From positions 1-64,000 of the forward strand of contig CAWHKS010000010.1 in NCBI GenBank assembly GCA_963829955.1: DNA of 64,000 bases. The letters run 5' to 3'. Shown here piece after piece: positions 53,430 through 62,553 of the stretch. Under the pieces are notes generated by a model. That model worked only from the letters and a program-made list of their open reading frames with translations. It was not told the origin of the DNA and ran no database searches. This DNA is from DASTFY01 sp963829955 (lineage in GTDB: Bacteria; Actinomycetota; Acidimicrobiia; Acidimicrobiales; Ilumatobacteraceae). A program made the translations under genes and the position numbers. Numbering within the stretch: position 1 is the stretch's first letter; every line of letters begins with the position of its first letter.

Positions 53430-54668
53430 TCAGGTTGTCGCTTTGACGGCGCCGCCAAACGCCGCCAGGGCCAGGTCGATCTCTCGCTCGTTGACTACGA
53501 GGGGTGGCATCCACCTGAGGGTGCGTCCGTACGTACCCGCACTCATGACTATCAGGTGACCCTCGGAAAGACAACGCGCCTGGATCGCCGCGACACGCGC
53601 GGCGTCGTTGAACTCGGTACCAACCATGAGCCCGAGACCCCGCACCTGGAGCAAGCCGGCGTCGTGCTCCTGGACTGCGCCCAGCCCCTCCATCAACTGC
53701 TCACCGCGGGCGTTCACGTTCTCCATGAAGCCGGGTTCGGTCATCACATCGATCGTGGCGAGCGCGGCCGCGCACCCGATGGCATTGCCGCCGTAGGTCC
53801 CACCATGGCTCCCCGTCGGCCATCGCGCCGACAGCTCCTCGGTCGTGCCCAGGGCGGCGAACGGGAACCCGGACGCGATGCCCTTCGCCATGCAGATGAT
53901 GTCCGGGACGACGCCGTGGTGATCGACCGCGAACATCTTCCCGGTGCGCCCGAAACCGGACTGCACCTCGTCCGCGATGAAGAGGATCTCGTGCTCGCGG
54001 CACAGCGCGACGACGCCCTCGATGAAGCGGGCCGGGGCGGGGATGTAGCCCCCCTCCCCGAGGACCGGCTCCAGGATCATGGCCGCCGTCTCGTCGGGCG
54101 CGGTCTGAGCCTTCAAGAGGTGCGAAAGGCCGGCCAGAGCGGCATCTACCTCGGCCTCCGCGTTCTCGGCCATCGGATCGGGGTAAGGCGCCACGAACAC
54201 GCCGCTGGGCAGGGGCGAGTGCCCCGAGCGATAGCCCGTCTTCGACGTCGTCATCGCCATGGCGAGGTGGGTGCGGCCGTGGAAGCTGCCCGAGAACACG
54301 ATGACGTTGGGTCGCCCAGTCGCCTGCTTGGCCAGCTTCACCGCCGCCTCGGTGATCTCGGCGCCGCTGTTGGCGTAGAAGAAGCGTTCGATCCCGGCGG
54401 GCGTGATCTCCGCCAGCCGCGCCGCCAGCGGCTCGAGCAGATCGTGTCGATAGACGTTGACCTGCGCGTGGATGAAGCGCTCCGCCTGCCGCTGGATCGC
54501 CTCGACGACGTGCGGATGGCAGTGCCCCGTCGACACGACCGCGATGCCGGCCGCGAAGTCGAGGTACTCGGTGCCGTCGACCGTCGTCACCCAACAGCCC
54601 CGCCCCGACTCGACCTGCAGATCGGTGACCTTGAACCACACCTCGGACAGGTGGGACGGGGTGGCCAT
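53430..54668 (-). CDS. gabT: Class III aminotransferase (4-aminobutyrate/ornithine type)
   Basis: A 412-residue PLP enzyme. YANSGAEITEAAVKLAKQAT binds phosphate of PLP, IFIADEVQSGFGRTGKMFAV has the conserved aspartate, and the Schiff-base lysine is in IICMAKGIASGFP. Most like 4-aminobutyrate aminotransferases; the symbol is by family. It would convert GABA to succinate semialdehyde. TACGCT lies eight bases before ATG 54668 with no ribosome site. Confidence 0.9.
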   Translation of the reverse strand: MATPSHLSEVWFKVTDLQVESGRGCWVTTVDGTEYLDFAAGIAVVSTGHCHPHVVEAIQRQAERFIHAQVNVYRHDLLEPLAARLAEITPAGIERFFYANSGAEITEAAVKLAKQATGRPNVIVFSGSFHGRTHLAMAMTTSKTGYRSGHSPLPSGVFVAPYPDPMAENAEAEVDAALAGLSHLLKAQTAPDETAAMILEPVLGEGGYIPAPARFIEGVVALCREHEILFIADEVQSGFGRTGKMFAVDHHGVVPDIICMAKGIASGFPFAALGTTEELSARWPTGSHGGTYGGNAIGCAAALATIDVMTEPGFMENVNARGEQLMEGLGAVQEHDAGLLQVRGLGLMVGTEFNDAARVAAIQARCLSEGHLIVMSAGTYGRTLRWMPPLVVNEREIDLALAAFGGAVKATT

Positions 54669-54856
54669 GGGGGCCGAGCGTACGCCCGGAACACACCGGC
54701 GGCGCGCCGCTTCGTGTGACGGTTCCATCACAGCCCGTGGCCGCGGGTGGGGCGTCACCGGCGCCGTCCGGTTGCTCTTGGAACGACCGAACTCGCCCAC
54801 CGTTCGTGGTGCAACGAACGCCTCCGCCGTTGGGCTGTCTGACCCGCGGGCGTGGG

Positions 54857-57298
54857 TTACGCGAGGGCGGCCTCCAGCACATCGCCGACGGAGTCGGCCA
54901 GGTGGAAGGACATGGCATCCCGGACGCGCTCCGGGACGTCCTCGAGATCCGGTCCGTTGCGCTTCGGCAGCACCACCTCGGTCAGCCCGGCCCGGTGAGC
55001 GGCGAGCACCTTCTGCTTGACCCCACCGATCGGGAGGACCTTGCCCCGCAGCGTGACCTCACCGGTCATGCCCACCGTGGGCTTCACGGTGCGCCCGGTC
55101 AAGAGGGAGACGAAGGCGGTCGTCATGGTGACGCCCGCGGACGGGCCGTCCTTCGGCACCGCACCGGCGGGCACGTGGACGTGGAACCGCCGGTTCAGGC
55201 GCTCCGGATCGACGCCGAGCGTGGCGGCGTTCGATCGGACGTAGGACAGCGCGATCTGCGCCGACTCCTTCATGACGTCGCCGAGCTGGCCGGTCAGGGT
55301 CAGCGATGGCTCGCCCTCCGACGACGAGGCCTCGATGAACAGGACGTCACCGCCGATGCCGGTGACCGCCAGCCCCGTGGCCACACCGGGCACCGAGACC
55401 CGGTCCGCGGCCTCGTCGTGGAAGCGGGCGCGGCCGAGGTGGGTCACGACGTCGTCGCGCTCGACGGTAATGGGGCCGGCGCCCGGTTCGGTGGCGACCC
55501 GCGTCGCCACCTTGCGGGCCAGCTTGCCCAGCTCCCGTTCGAGACTGCGGACCCCGGCCTCCCGGGTGTAGTCGGCGATGACCGCCCGCAGGGCGTCGTC
55601 GCTCAGGACGACCTCGTCCTCCCGCAGCCCGGCCGCCGCCAGCTGGCGGGGGAGCAGATGCTTGCGGCCGATGAAGACCTTCTCGTCCTCGGTGTAGCCG
55701 TCGAGGCGGACCAGCTCCATCCGGTCGAGGAGCGGAGGCGGGATGGTCTCCATCATGTTGGCCGTGGCCAGGAAGACGACGTCCGAGAGGTCGAGGTCGA
55801 TCTCGAGGTAGTGGTCCCGGAAGGTGTGGTTCTGCGCGGGGTCGAGCACCTCCAGCAGCGCGGCGGTCGGATCGCCCGACCATCCGCCGGCCGAGAGCTT
55901 GTCGACCTCGTCCAGCAGCACGACCGGGTTCATGGTGCCCGCTTCGGTGATGGCGCGGGCGATGCGGCCGGGCTGGCTGCCCACGTAGGTGCGCCGGTGG
56001 CCCCGGATCTCCGCCTCGTCCCGCACGCCGCCGAGGGCGACGCGCACGAACCGGCGACCCATGGCGCGAGCGACGCTCTCACCGAGCGACGTCTTGCCGA
56101 CGCCGGGCGGGCCGACCAGCGTGACGATGGCGCCACCGCCCCGGCGGGCGGCCGTAGCGATGCCGGCGGCCGGCTCGGTCCCGGGCTCGGCTGTGTTGTC
56201 CGCCGCGGCGCTGTCCTCGGCGGTGTCCTCGGGGGCGGCGGGCAGATCGTCCAGGCCCCGCTCGTGGCGAAGCTTGCGCACGGCGAGGAACTCGACGATG
56301 CGGTCCTTGACGTCGTCCAGGCCGTGGTGGTCGGTGTCGAGAACCTCGCGGGCCGCCACCAGGTCCAGGTTGTCGGCCGTCGTCCGGCCCCAGGGCAGGT
56401 CGAGCACCCGGTCCAACCAGGTGCGGATCCAGCCCTGTTCGGGACTCTGGCTGCTCGTGCGCTCCAGACGATCGATCTCCTTCTCCACCGTCTCCCGCAC
56501 CTTCGCCGGCAGCGTGAGCTCGGTCAGCCGCGCCCGGTAGTCGGTCGCAGGATCGCCGTCGTCCTCGCCCAGCTCCTTGCGAATGGCGGCGAGCTGCTGG
56601 CGCAACAGGTACTCCCGCTGCTGCTTCTCCACGCCCTCGGTCACGTCCGAGCGGATCTGCTCGTTGACCTTCAGCTCGGCCAGGTGATCCTTGGCCCAGG
56701 CCAGCACCAGCTCCACCCGGGCACCGACCTCGGTGGCCTCCAGGACCGTGAGCCGGTGGTCATCGGACACCTCGGACCACGCCGTGACGGCATCGGTCAG
56801 CGCGCCGGCGTCGCCGACGCTGCGCAGGATCTCCGGGAGGCGGCGGGACCGCCGCAGGCCGGCGATCTCCTCCAGGACCACCCGCAGCTCCCTCACGAGC
56901 GCGTCGACGCGGGGCGAGGGACGGCCGTCGCTCAGCGGCGCGACCTCCTGCCAGCGGCCGCTGCGCTCGCCGACCACCTCGGCCGACAGTGCGGCCCGCT
57001 GCACGACGCGCAGGATGGCGGCCTCGGCGCCGGTTGGCAGCTGACCGACTTGCTCGATCTCGGCGATGACACCGATCCGGGCCGATCGACCGGGAAGCGT
57101 CGGGACCACGACCACGCGCCCCTCGCCTGCCCGCGCCGCGGCCACTGCGGACCGGGCGTCGTCGGTGTCGAGCGTCAGCGTGGCAACCGTGCCCGGGAGC
57201 AGCACGGCGTCGGGGAGGGGCACGACCGGGAGCACGACCGTGTCGGACGAGGAGCCAGGTGAGCCGGGGCTGGCTGGAGCGGTGTCGGTGTCTGCCAT
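54857..57298 (-). CDS. lon: ATP-dependent Lon protease
   Basis: An 813-residue LonA protease. N-terminal substrate domain (VLPVVPLPDAVLLPG), AAA+ domain with Walker A VGPPGVGKTSLGE, Walker B VLLDEVDKLS and sensor NPAE-like region, and the C-terminal protease domain with the catalytic Ser in PKDGPSAGVTM and Lys in GGVKQKVLAAHRAG. A Glu/Ala-rich insertion (EDTAEDSAAADNTAE) precedes Walker A. It degrades misfolded and regulatory proteins. TAGCCT is six bases before the ATG. Confidence 0.96.
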   Translation of the reverse strand: MADTDTAPASPGSPGSSSDTVVLPVVPLPDAVLLPGTVATLTLDTDDARSAVAAARAGEGRVVVVPTLPGRSARIGVIAEIEQVGQLPTGAEAAILRVVQRAALSAEVVGERSGRWQEVAPLSDGRPSPRVDALVRELRVVLEEIAGLRRSRRLPEILRSVGDAGALTDAVTAWSEVSDDHRLTVLEATEVGARVELVLAWAKDHLAELKVNEQIRSDVTEGVEKQQREYLLRQQLAAIRKELGEDDGDPATDYRARLTELTLPAKVRETVEKEIDRLERTSSQSPEQGWIRTWLDRVLDLPWGRTTADNLDLVAAREVLDTDHHGLDDVKDRIVEFLAVRKLRHERGLDDLPAAPEDTAEDSAAADNTAEPGTEPAAGIATAARRGGGAIVTLVGPPGVGKTSLGESVARAMGRRFVRVALGGVRDEAEIRGHRRTYVGSQPGRIARAITEAGTMNPVVLLDEVDKLSAGGWSGDPTAALLEVLDPAQNHTFRDHYLEIDLDLSDVVFLATANMMETIPPPLLDRMELVRLDGYTEDEKVFIGRKHLLPRQLAAAGLREDEVVLSDDALRAVIADYTREAGVRSLERELGKLARKVATRVATEPGAGPITVERDDVVTHLGRARFHDEAADRVSVPGVATGLAVTGIGGDVLFIEASSSEGEPSLTLTGQLGDVMKESAQIALSYVRSNAATLGVDPERLNRRFHVHVPAGAVPKDGPSAGVTMTTAFVSLLTGRTVKPTVGMTGEVTLRGKVLPIGGVKQKVLAAHRAGLTEVVLPKRNGPDLEDVPERVRDAMSFHLADSVGDVLEAALA

Positions 57299-57378
57299 GA
57301 GCCAAGGCTACGACGAGCAACGGTGATTACAACATTACGTTGAGCGTTCTCGGCTCAGGATCCGTGGCTCCCGTCACA

Positions 57379-58635
57379 TCAGGATGCCGCGGCGGCGTGC
57401 GCGAGCGCATCGTCCCAGGTGATGCCGGCCGCCAGGAGCTTCAGGTAACCCATCACCAGTTTGGGCCGGGCCAGTCCGAGCACGCCGCGGAGCCGCCCGG
57501 CGCGACCGTACAGGGCCACGAAACCCCGCTCGCCAGCGGGCTCGCCCGGAGAGCCGCCGTCCGTGGAGCCGTCCGCGGTGCCGTGGACCACCCGGACCTC
57601 ATCGTCCGGACCGGCCCGGCCCAAGAACTGCAGCTTGAGGCCGTACTGGTCGCTCCAGAAGAAGGGCACGGGCGCGTACGGGGCCGGCCGCTCCCCGGCG
57701 GCCGCGGCGAGGATGGCCCGAGCGGCGTGCGCGCCCTGCTCGGCGGCGTTCGTCCAGTGCTCGACCCGCATCTCCTCGCCGAAGAGCTCGTTCGGCCACC
57801 GGCAGACATCACCGGCGGCGTAGACGCCGGGCGGGCCGGCGGCCAGCGACGCATCGCAGACGACCCCGTCGCGCAGCTCGAGGCCCGAACCTTCGAGCCA
57901 CCCCGTGGCGGGGGCCACGCCCACACCGACCACCACGACGTCGGCGGCCACGACGGTGCCGTCGGTCAGGCGGACACCTTCGACCCGGTCACGACCGTCG
58001 AACCCCTCGACGCCCACCCCGAGACGCACGGCGACCCCGTTGTCCCGGTGCAGCGCAGCGCAGGCCGCGCCCATCTCCGTCCCCAGCGCCCGTACCAACG
58101 GCACGGGGAGCGCCTCGACGACTGTGACCGCGCACCCGAGGCCGTGGGCCGTCGAGGCCACTTCGGACCCGATGAACCCGGCGCCGACCACCACCACCCG
58201 CGGCGACCCAGTGGTCAGTGCCGCCCGCAGGGCCAGGCTGTCGTCGAGCGTCCGCAGCATGTGTAGCCCGTCCAGCTCGGGTTGGCCCGGCAGGCGGCGG
58301 ACCTCGGATCCCGTGGCGATCACCAGCGCGTCGTAGGCCAGCGCGTCGCCGTCGCTCAGCTGGACGGTGCGTTCGGCGGGATCGAGGCGAACGGCCCGCA
58401 CGCCCAAACGGGCGTCGAGCGCGAGAGCGTCCAGGCCGCCGTCACGCCGCAGCGCGATGCGATCCGGCTCCCACTCGCCGGCGAGCACCTTCTTCGACAG
58501 CGGCGGCCGGTCGTAGGGGAGGTGATCCTCGGCCCCCACGAGCGTGACGGGACCGTCGAAGCCCTCCGTGCGCAGGGTCTCGACGGCGCGAAGACCGGCC
58601 AGCGACGCGCCGACCACCACCACGCCGCGTTCCAC
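57379..58635 (-). CDS. FAD-dependent oxidoreductase, ferredoxin/rubredoxin reductase type
   Basis: A flavoprotein of 418 residues from GTG 58635 (a GTG six codons upstream is also possible). FAD motif VVVVGASLAGLRAVETL, NAD motif VVVVGAGFIGSEVAST, ATG motif ALVIATGSEVRRLPG and GVYAAGDVCRWPNEL. A C-terminal reductase domain (VPFFWSDQYGLKLQFLG) is typical of ferredoxin reductases that feed P450s and Rieske dioxygenases. It may serve the ferredoxin and oxygenases elsewhere in the window, since none has a reductase beside it (inference). Confidence 0.92.
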   Translation of the reverse strand: MERGVVVVGASLAGLRAVETLRTEGFDGPVTLVGAEDHLPYDRPPLSKKVLAGEWEPDRIALRRDGGLDALALDARLGVRAVRLDPAERTVQLSDGDALAYDALVIATGSEVRRLPGQPELDGLHMLRTLDDSLALRAALTTGSPRVVVVGAGFIGSEVASTAHGLGCAVTVVEALPVPLVRALGTEMGAACAALHRDNGVAVRLGVGVEGFDGRDRVEGVRLTDGTVVAADVVVVGVGVAPATGWLEGSGLELRDGVVCDASLAAGPPGVYAAGDVCRWPNELFGEEMRVEHWTNAAEQGAHAARAILAAAAGERPAPYAPVPFFWSDQYGLKLQFLGRAGPDDEVRVVHGTADGSTDGGSPGEPAGERGFVALYGRAGRLRGVLGLARPKLVMGYLKLLAAGITWDDALAHAAAAS

Positions 58636-58693
58636 CGGCGCACCCTGCCACACGGCAGCGGCACGAGCGGGACGGAACGAGCGGGTTGACGGG

Positions 58694-58789
58694 CTACGGG
58701 TCGAACAGGGAGGAAGCGACCGTGGCGGTGACGAGGAGCAGCAGCATCACGATGCCGATGACGGTGCCTATCGTGAGCAAGACGTTCAT
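58694..58789 (-). CDS. 31-residue single-helix membrane peptide
   Basis: ATG 58789 overlaps the stop of the AlkB-like gene in ATGA, and GGAAGG lies eight bases upstream. The peptide is MNVLLTIGTVIGIVMLLLLV plus TATVASSLFDP: one membrane helix with almost no charges. Coupling and a ribosome site support translation. Function unknown. Confidence 0.5.
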   Translation of the reverse strand: MNVLLTIGTVIGIVMLLLLVTATVASSLFDP

Positions 58790-59646
58790 GAGGGGGGTCC
58801 TTCCGTGTGCGGCCTCGTCGAACCCGGCCGTTTCCTTCCGTCTTCCCGCCCCTCCGCTGTCAGGGTGCCCTGCCCCCGCGGCGAGCCGGTTGCCGGGGTG
58901 TGACGGTTGTGCGCGCCCGCCGACGGATGGGCGGACACGCCACCGACGGTGGCCGGGGGGAGCGGCGCGCCGTGGCGGAACGTGACGCTGATGCGGGGCC
59001 CGGCGACGGCCACCTTGGGCACCGAGTGCTCCCAGTCGTGCTGGGCCGCGCCGCCCATGACGAGGAGGTCTCCCTGCCCGAGCAGGAACGACAGCGACGA
59101 TCCCCCGCCGCGTGGGCGGAGCTGGAACGGACGGGGCGCGCCGACGCTCACGATGGCGACGACGGGCTCGACCTGCGTGTGGCGCAGCCGGTCCCCGTGC
59201 CACGCGACGCTGTCGGCGCCCGTCCGGTAGTAGTTGCAGCCGATCGAATCGAAGCTGCGGTCGTAGCGGAGCGTCGACGCGCGGCGGAGCTCGTCGAGCA
59301 CGGGCAGGGGCGGCGGCGGATCGCCCTCGGACCACCACCACACCAGCCGGGGCTCGCGGACCAGGCGCTCGTACATCGGCACCGTCCGCTGGCGCCAGGG
59401 CAGGCGGGCCACCATCTCCGCGAAGACGTGATCGGACCCGGACAGCCAGCGGGGCAGGTGATCGATCCACGACGATTCGTCCAGCGGGAGGCGCCGCAGG
59501 CCCGCGAACGTGGGGTCAGCCTCGGGGTCGCCCGCTGCGAACAGACTCGCCTGCCACTCCGGCGACGGCGCGGTGGCGCTGTCCGAGCCGGCAACCAGCG
59601 TGGCATCCTGTATGTCTGCGTTGTCGAACGCTTGTTCGCCGTACAT
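58786..59646 (-). CDS. AlkB-like 2-oxoglutarate/Fe(II) dioxygenase
   Basis: A 286-residue protein. The iron ligands are the HxD in VAWHGDRL and the His in HDWEHSVPK; the oxoglutarate-binding arginines are in RISVTFRHG. NYYRTGADSV before the HxD is typical of AlkB-type DNA/RNA repair dialkylases. The C-terminal 50 residues are Pro/Gly-rich and probably disordered. TACCCT lies seven bases before the ATG. It is divergent from the TrmH-type methyltransferase gene. Confidence 0.9.
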   Translation of the reverse strand: MYGEQAFDNADIQDATLVAGSDSATAPSPEWQASLFAAGDPEADPTFAGLRRLPLDESSWIDHLPRWLSGSDHVFAEMVARLPWRQRTVPMYERLVREPRLVWWWSEGDPPPPLPVLDELRRASTLRYDRSFDSIGCNYYRTGADSVAWHGDRLRHTQVEPVVAIVSVGAPRPFQLRPRGGGSSLSFLLGQGDLLVMGGAAQHDWEHSVPKVAVAGPRISVTFRHGAPLPPATVGGVSAHPSAGAHNRHTPATGSPRGQGTLTAEGREDGRKRPGSTRPHTEGPPS

Positions 59647-59653
59647 GTGTTCG

Positions 59654-59696
59654 AGGGTAGCGATCGAGGCCGGACCGCGCAAGGGCCTTCTACCCT
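59654..59696. promoter_or_regulatory. Divergent leaderless promoters of alkB-like and trmH-like genes
   Basis: The same hexamer, TACCCT, is found on the minus strand at 59659-59654 and on the plus strand at 59691-59696, seven and six bases before the respective ATGs. No Shine-Dalgarno on either side. Confidence 0.48.
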
Positions 59697-59702
59697 CGTC
59701 GC

Positions 59703-60518
59703 ATGGTCGAGATCACCGATGGCGACGACGAGCGCCTCGATCTCTACCGGCACCTCACCGACGCCGATGCCCGCCGGTCGCTGGAGGCCGAGCACGGGGT
59801 CTTCGTCGTCGAGGGGGTGACCGCCATCGAACGGCTGCTGCGCTCGGATCACCGGGTGCGCTCGCTCCTCCTGCTCGCGCCGCAGGCCCGGCGGCTGAGC
59901 GGAGCAACGGCCGGTCGGGCGGTCCCCGTCTACATCGGATCCCGCGAGCTCCTGGCCGCCACGACGGGCTTCGACGTCCATCGCGGGGCGCTGGCCATCG
60001 CCGAGCGCCCCGCCGTCCCTGCGGTCGAGGACGTGCTGCCCGGTGCCCACCTCGTCGCGGTGCTGGAAGGCTTGACGGACCACGAGAACCTCGGCGCCAT
60101 CGCGCGGAGCGCCCGCGCCCTCGGCGTGGACGCGCTGCTCCTCGACCCGACGTGTGCCGACCCGCTGTACCGGCGGGCGGTGCGGGTCTCGATGGGGGAG
60201 ATCCTCTTCCTGCCCTGGACACGCCTCTCGCCGTGGCCGGGCGGCCTCGACCAGCTACGGCAGGCCGGGATCACGCTCGTGGCCCTGACGCCGGCGCCGG
60301 ACGCCAGGCCCATCGACGAGCTCGTCACCTCCGGACCGTCAGGCCCGATGGCCCTTCTGCTGGGCACCGAAGGCCCAGGCCTCTCCCCTGCCGCGATGGC
60401 CTCGTGCGATCTCCGTGTGCGAATCCCGGTACGGGCCGGCGTCGACTCGCTCAACGTCGGGCACGCGGCGGCCATCGCGTTCCACCTGCTGGGCCGCCGG
60501 ACCCACGAGGCCCGCTGA
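59703..60518 (+). CDS. TrmH family (SpoU) RNA 2'-O-methyltransferase
   Basis: A 271-residue SPOUT methyltransferase. The N-terminal substrate domain includes FVVEGVTAIERLL. The knotted domain has LEGLTDHENLGAIARSARAL (motif 1 with the catalytic Arg-Asn region), MALLLGTEGPGLS (motif 2) and RIPVRAGVDSLNVGHAAAI (motif 3). It methylates ribose on rRNA or tRNA; the target is unknown. Confidence 0.93.
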   Translation: MVEITDGDDERLDLYRHLTDADARRSLEAEHGVFVVEGVTAIERLLRSDHRVRSLLLLAPQARRLSGATAGRAVPVYIGSRELLAATTGFDVHRGALAIAERPAVPAVEDVLPGAHLVAVLEGLTDHENLGAIARSARALGVDALLLDPTCADPLYRRAVRVSMGEILFLPWTRLSPWPGGLDQLRQAGITLVALTPAPDARPIDELVTSGPSGPMALLLGTEGPGLSPAAMASCDLRVRIPVRAGVDSLNVGHAAAIAFHLLGRRTHEAR

Positions 60519-60521
60519 GGT

Positions 60522-61208
60522 CTAGGACCGTTCCTCTGCCGCGGCGATGACCGCGTCGCGGTAAGGGCTCCATGCGAACCAGCGCTCGAACGTGCGCAGG
60601 CCGCGGGGCAGGCCGTCGATGGTCACCGTCCCGGCGGCGACCGCGTCGTGGAGCGAGGCGCGACCCATCCAGACCCGCTCGAGCTCCATGGCGTCGGCTC
60701 GGATCCAGATGTCCACCTCGTAGCCGGGGTCCTGCGTGCACACCGTGGCGTCCGAGCGGTCGAAGACCAGCCACGCCCGGAAGCGGTGCGGCGGGGTGAA
60801 GTCGAACTGGATGGTGGTGCGCTTCGCCGGCACCTGTTCGTGGCGGACGCGCTGGCGCATCCTCCACATGAGGAGCGGCGGATCGAGCTGGTCGGGTTCG
60901 GGGTCGCCGAAGCTCCATCGCACGGCCCACTCCCCCAGCGTCCACACCACCTCGCCGAGCTCCTTGCCCGCCGGGGTCAGCACGTAGTGAGGGACCCCGT
61001 CCTCGACGCGCCGTTCCAGGACGCCCATGCGCTCCATCCGTCGCAGTCGTTGCGCCAGCAACGTTCGTGAGATCTTGGGGATCCCGCGCTGGATGTCGTT
61101 GAAGCGTGTCGACCCGCAGAAGAGCTCGCGCACGATGAGCGGCGTCCACCGGTCGCCGATGACCTCGGTCCCCACCGCGATCGGGCAGTACTGCCCGTTG
61201 GACTCCAC
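60522..61208 (-). CDS. HxlR family transcriptional regulator with C-terminal extension
   Basis: A 228-residue regulator. Residues 1-105 are an HxlR winged helix: GQYCPIAVGTEVIGDRWTPL, IQRGIPKISRTLLAQRLRRM and a YVLTPAGKELGEV wing end. The conserved cysteine near the start is present (C8). Residues 120-228 form an extra domain (FDFTPPHRFRAWLVFDR, DAVAAGTVTIDG) that resembles an SCP2-type sterol-carrier fold. It is divergent from an acyl-CoA dehydrogenase gene and probably controls it. Its GTG start overlaps no other gene. Confidence 0.9.
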   Translation of the reverse strand: MESNGQYCPIAVGTEVIGDRWTPLIVRELFCGSTRFNDIQRGIPKISRTLLAQRLRRMERMGVLERRVEDGVPHYVLTPAGKELGEVVWTLGEWAVRWSFGDPEPDQLDPPLLMWRMRQRVRHEQVPAKRTTIQFDFTPPHRFRAWLVFDRSDATVCTQDPGYEVDIWIRADAMELERVWMGRASLHDAVAAGTVTIDGLPRGLRTFERWFAWSPYRDAVIAAAEERS

Positions 61209-61242
61209 CGGCCCATCATGGTCGCGGCGGCAGCCAGAGGCC

Positions 61243-61259
61243 AGTACCGATCTTGTACT
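61243..61259. promoter_or_regulatory. Inverted repeat between HxlR regulator and acyl-CoA dehydrogenase
   Basis: AGTAC and GTACT arms with a 7-base spacer lie 22 bases before the acyl-CoA dehydrogenase -10 box TACCTT (61282-61287). GTAC-type half-sites spaced about one turn apart are common for HxlR proteins. Candidate operator. Confidence 0.45.
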
Positions 61260-61294
61260 AGTCGCACGGCACGACTGTCCGTACCTTCCGAAGC

Positions 61295-62467
61295 ATGACG
61301 ATTCTCGACGACCCCATCACCAGCACCACCGACACCCATGACTCCAGCGATCGCTTCGTGCCCTGGGCCGCCGAGCTCGGCGGCGCCATCGCAGAGCACA
61401 GCGCCCGCCACGACCGCGACGGCACGTTCGTGACGGAGGCATTCGACCTCCTGCGGTCCTCGGGCTACCTGGCCCTCCCCGTCCCCACCGAGCTCGGAGG
61501 CCACGGTGCCACGGTCGCCGAGGTCACCCGTGCTCAGGCCGAGCTCGGCCGCCACTGCGGCTCGACCGCACTGGCCTCCTCGATGCACCTCCACGTCGTG
61601 GCCACCAACGCCCACCGATGGCGGCATGGTCTGACCGGGGGCGAGCCGATGCTCAAGCGCGTGGCCAACGAGGCCATCGTCGTCGTGTCCACCGGCGGCA
61701 CGGACGGTGCCCGCCCGTCCGGCACCGCGGTGCGGGTGGAGGACGGTTGGACGGTGAACGGCCGCAAGACCTTCGCCAGCCAGGCTCCGGTGGGCGACGT
61801 CGTCTCCACCTGGTTCCCGACCGAAGGTGAGGACGAGCGGGAGATCCTCGGCATGGGCATCCCGCTGAGCGCCCCGGGCGTCGAGATGGTCGAGACGTGG
61901 GACACGCTCGGAATGCGGGGCACCGGCAGCCACGACCTCGTCTTCACGGACGTGTTCGTGGCCGACAAGCAGGTGGCCGGGCGCCGTCCATACGGCGAGC
62001 TCGATCCGCTGCTCCGGCTCATGTACATCAACGCCATGACCATCGTGGCCGGTGCCTACTGGGGCGTCGCCGAGCAGGCGGCGACCATCGCCCTCGATGG
62101 GGCGCGGGCCAAGGCCGCCAGCGGCGGCGCGAGTGCCGCGACGGCCCGGCTGGCCGGCGCCATCGAGGCCGAGAGGGCCACGATCCGCTGGGCGATGCTC
62201 GGGCTGTTGCAGGACCTGGGCCCCGAACCCCACGACACCACGGAGAACCTGGCCGCCGTCATGCTGGCCAAGCGGGTCGTGGCCGAGCGCGGTCTGGCCG
62301 TGGCCGACTTGGCGATGGAGCTGGCCGGTGGGCCGAGCTACTTCCGCAGCCGTCCGCTGGAGCAGTGCTGGCGCGACCTGCGGGCGGCCAAGTACCACCC
62401 GTGGACGCCCGAGACGACCCTCCACCAGGTGGGCCGCCTCGCCCTGGACCTGCCCGCCGAGCCCTGA
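61295..62467 (+). CDS. Acyl-CoA dehydrogenase family protein
   Basis: A 390-residue flavoenzyme. FAD/substrate regions: LALPVPTELGGHGATVAEVT, GWTVNGRKTFASQAPVGDV and WDTLGMRGTGSHDLVFTDVF. In the C-terminal helical domain GGPSYFRSRPLEQCWRDLRA binds FAD. The usual catalytic glutamate at the classic place is not obvious, and the sequence looks like the DszC/hydroxylase-leaning branch as much as true dehydrogenases. Leaderless: TACCTT seven bases before the ATG. Confidence 0.88.
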   Translation: MTILDDPITSTTDTHDSSDRFVPWAAELGGAIAEHSARHDRDGTFVTEAFDLLRSSGYLALPVPTELGGHGATVAEVTRAQAELGRHCGSTALASSMHLHVVATNAHRWRHGLTGGEPMLKRVANEAIVVVSTGGTDGARPSGTAVRVEDGWTVNGRKTFASQAPVGDVVSTWFPTEGEDEREILGMGIPLSAPGVEMVETWDTLGMRGTGSHDLVFTDVFVADKQVAGRRPYGELDPLLRLMYINAMTIVAGAYWGVAEQAATIALDGARAKAASGGASAATARLAGAIEAERATIRWAMLGLLQDLGPEPHDTTENLAAVMLAKRVVAERGLAVADLAMELAGGPSYFRSRPLEQCWRDLRAAKYHPWTPETTLHQVGRLALDLPAEP

Positions 62468-62521
62468 TCCCCGGCCCCCCGCCCGCCGGCGGTGCCCCCC
62501 GCCGCCGGTGGTGGATCGCCT

Positions 62522-62553
62522 CGCCCCCACGTGGGTCTGCCAACGTGGGGGCG
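62522..62553 (+). promoter_or_regulatory. Strong hairpin ending at the cobF start codon
   Basis: CGCCCCCACGT pairs perfectly with ACGTGGGGGCG over 11 bases with a 10-base loop. The right arm contains the only purine-rich ribosome-site-like bases (GTGGGGG) and ends on the first base of GTG 62553. It could hide the start from ribosomes, or serve as terminator for the preceding gene, although no T-tract follows. Confidence 0.5.

Noticed and set aside
54716..57262. 848-codon open frame opposite lon
   Set aside because: Antisense shadow of Lon; no motifs and low-complexity residues.
62468..62553. Cobalamin riboswitch before cobF
   Set aside because: Only 85 bases, no B12-box sequence or multi-stem layout; just one simple hairpin.
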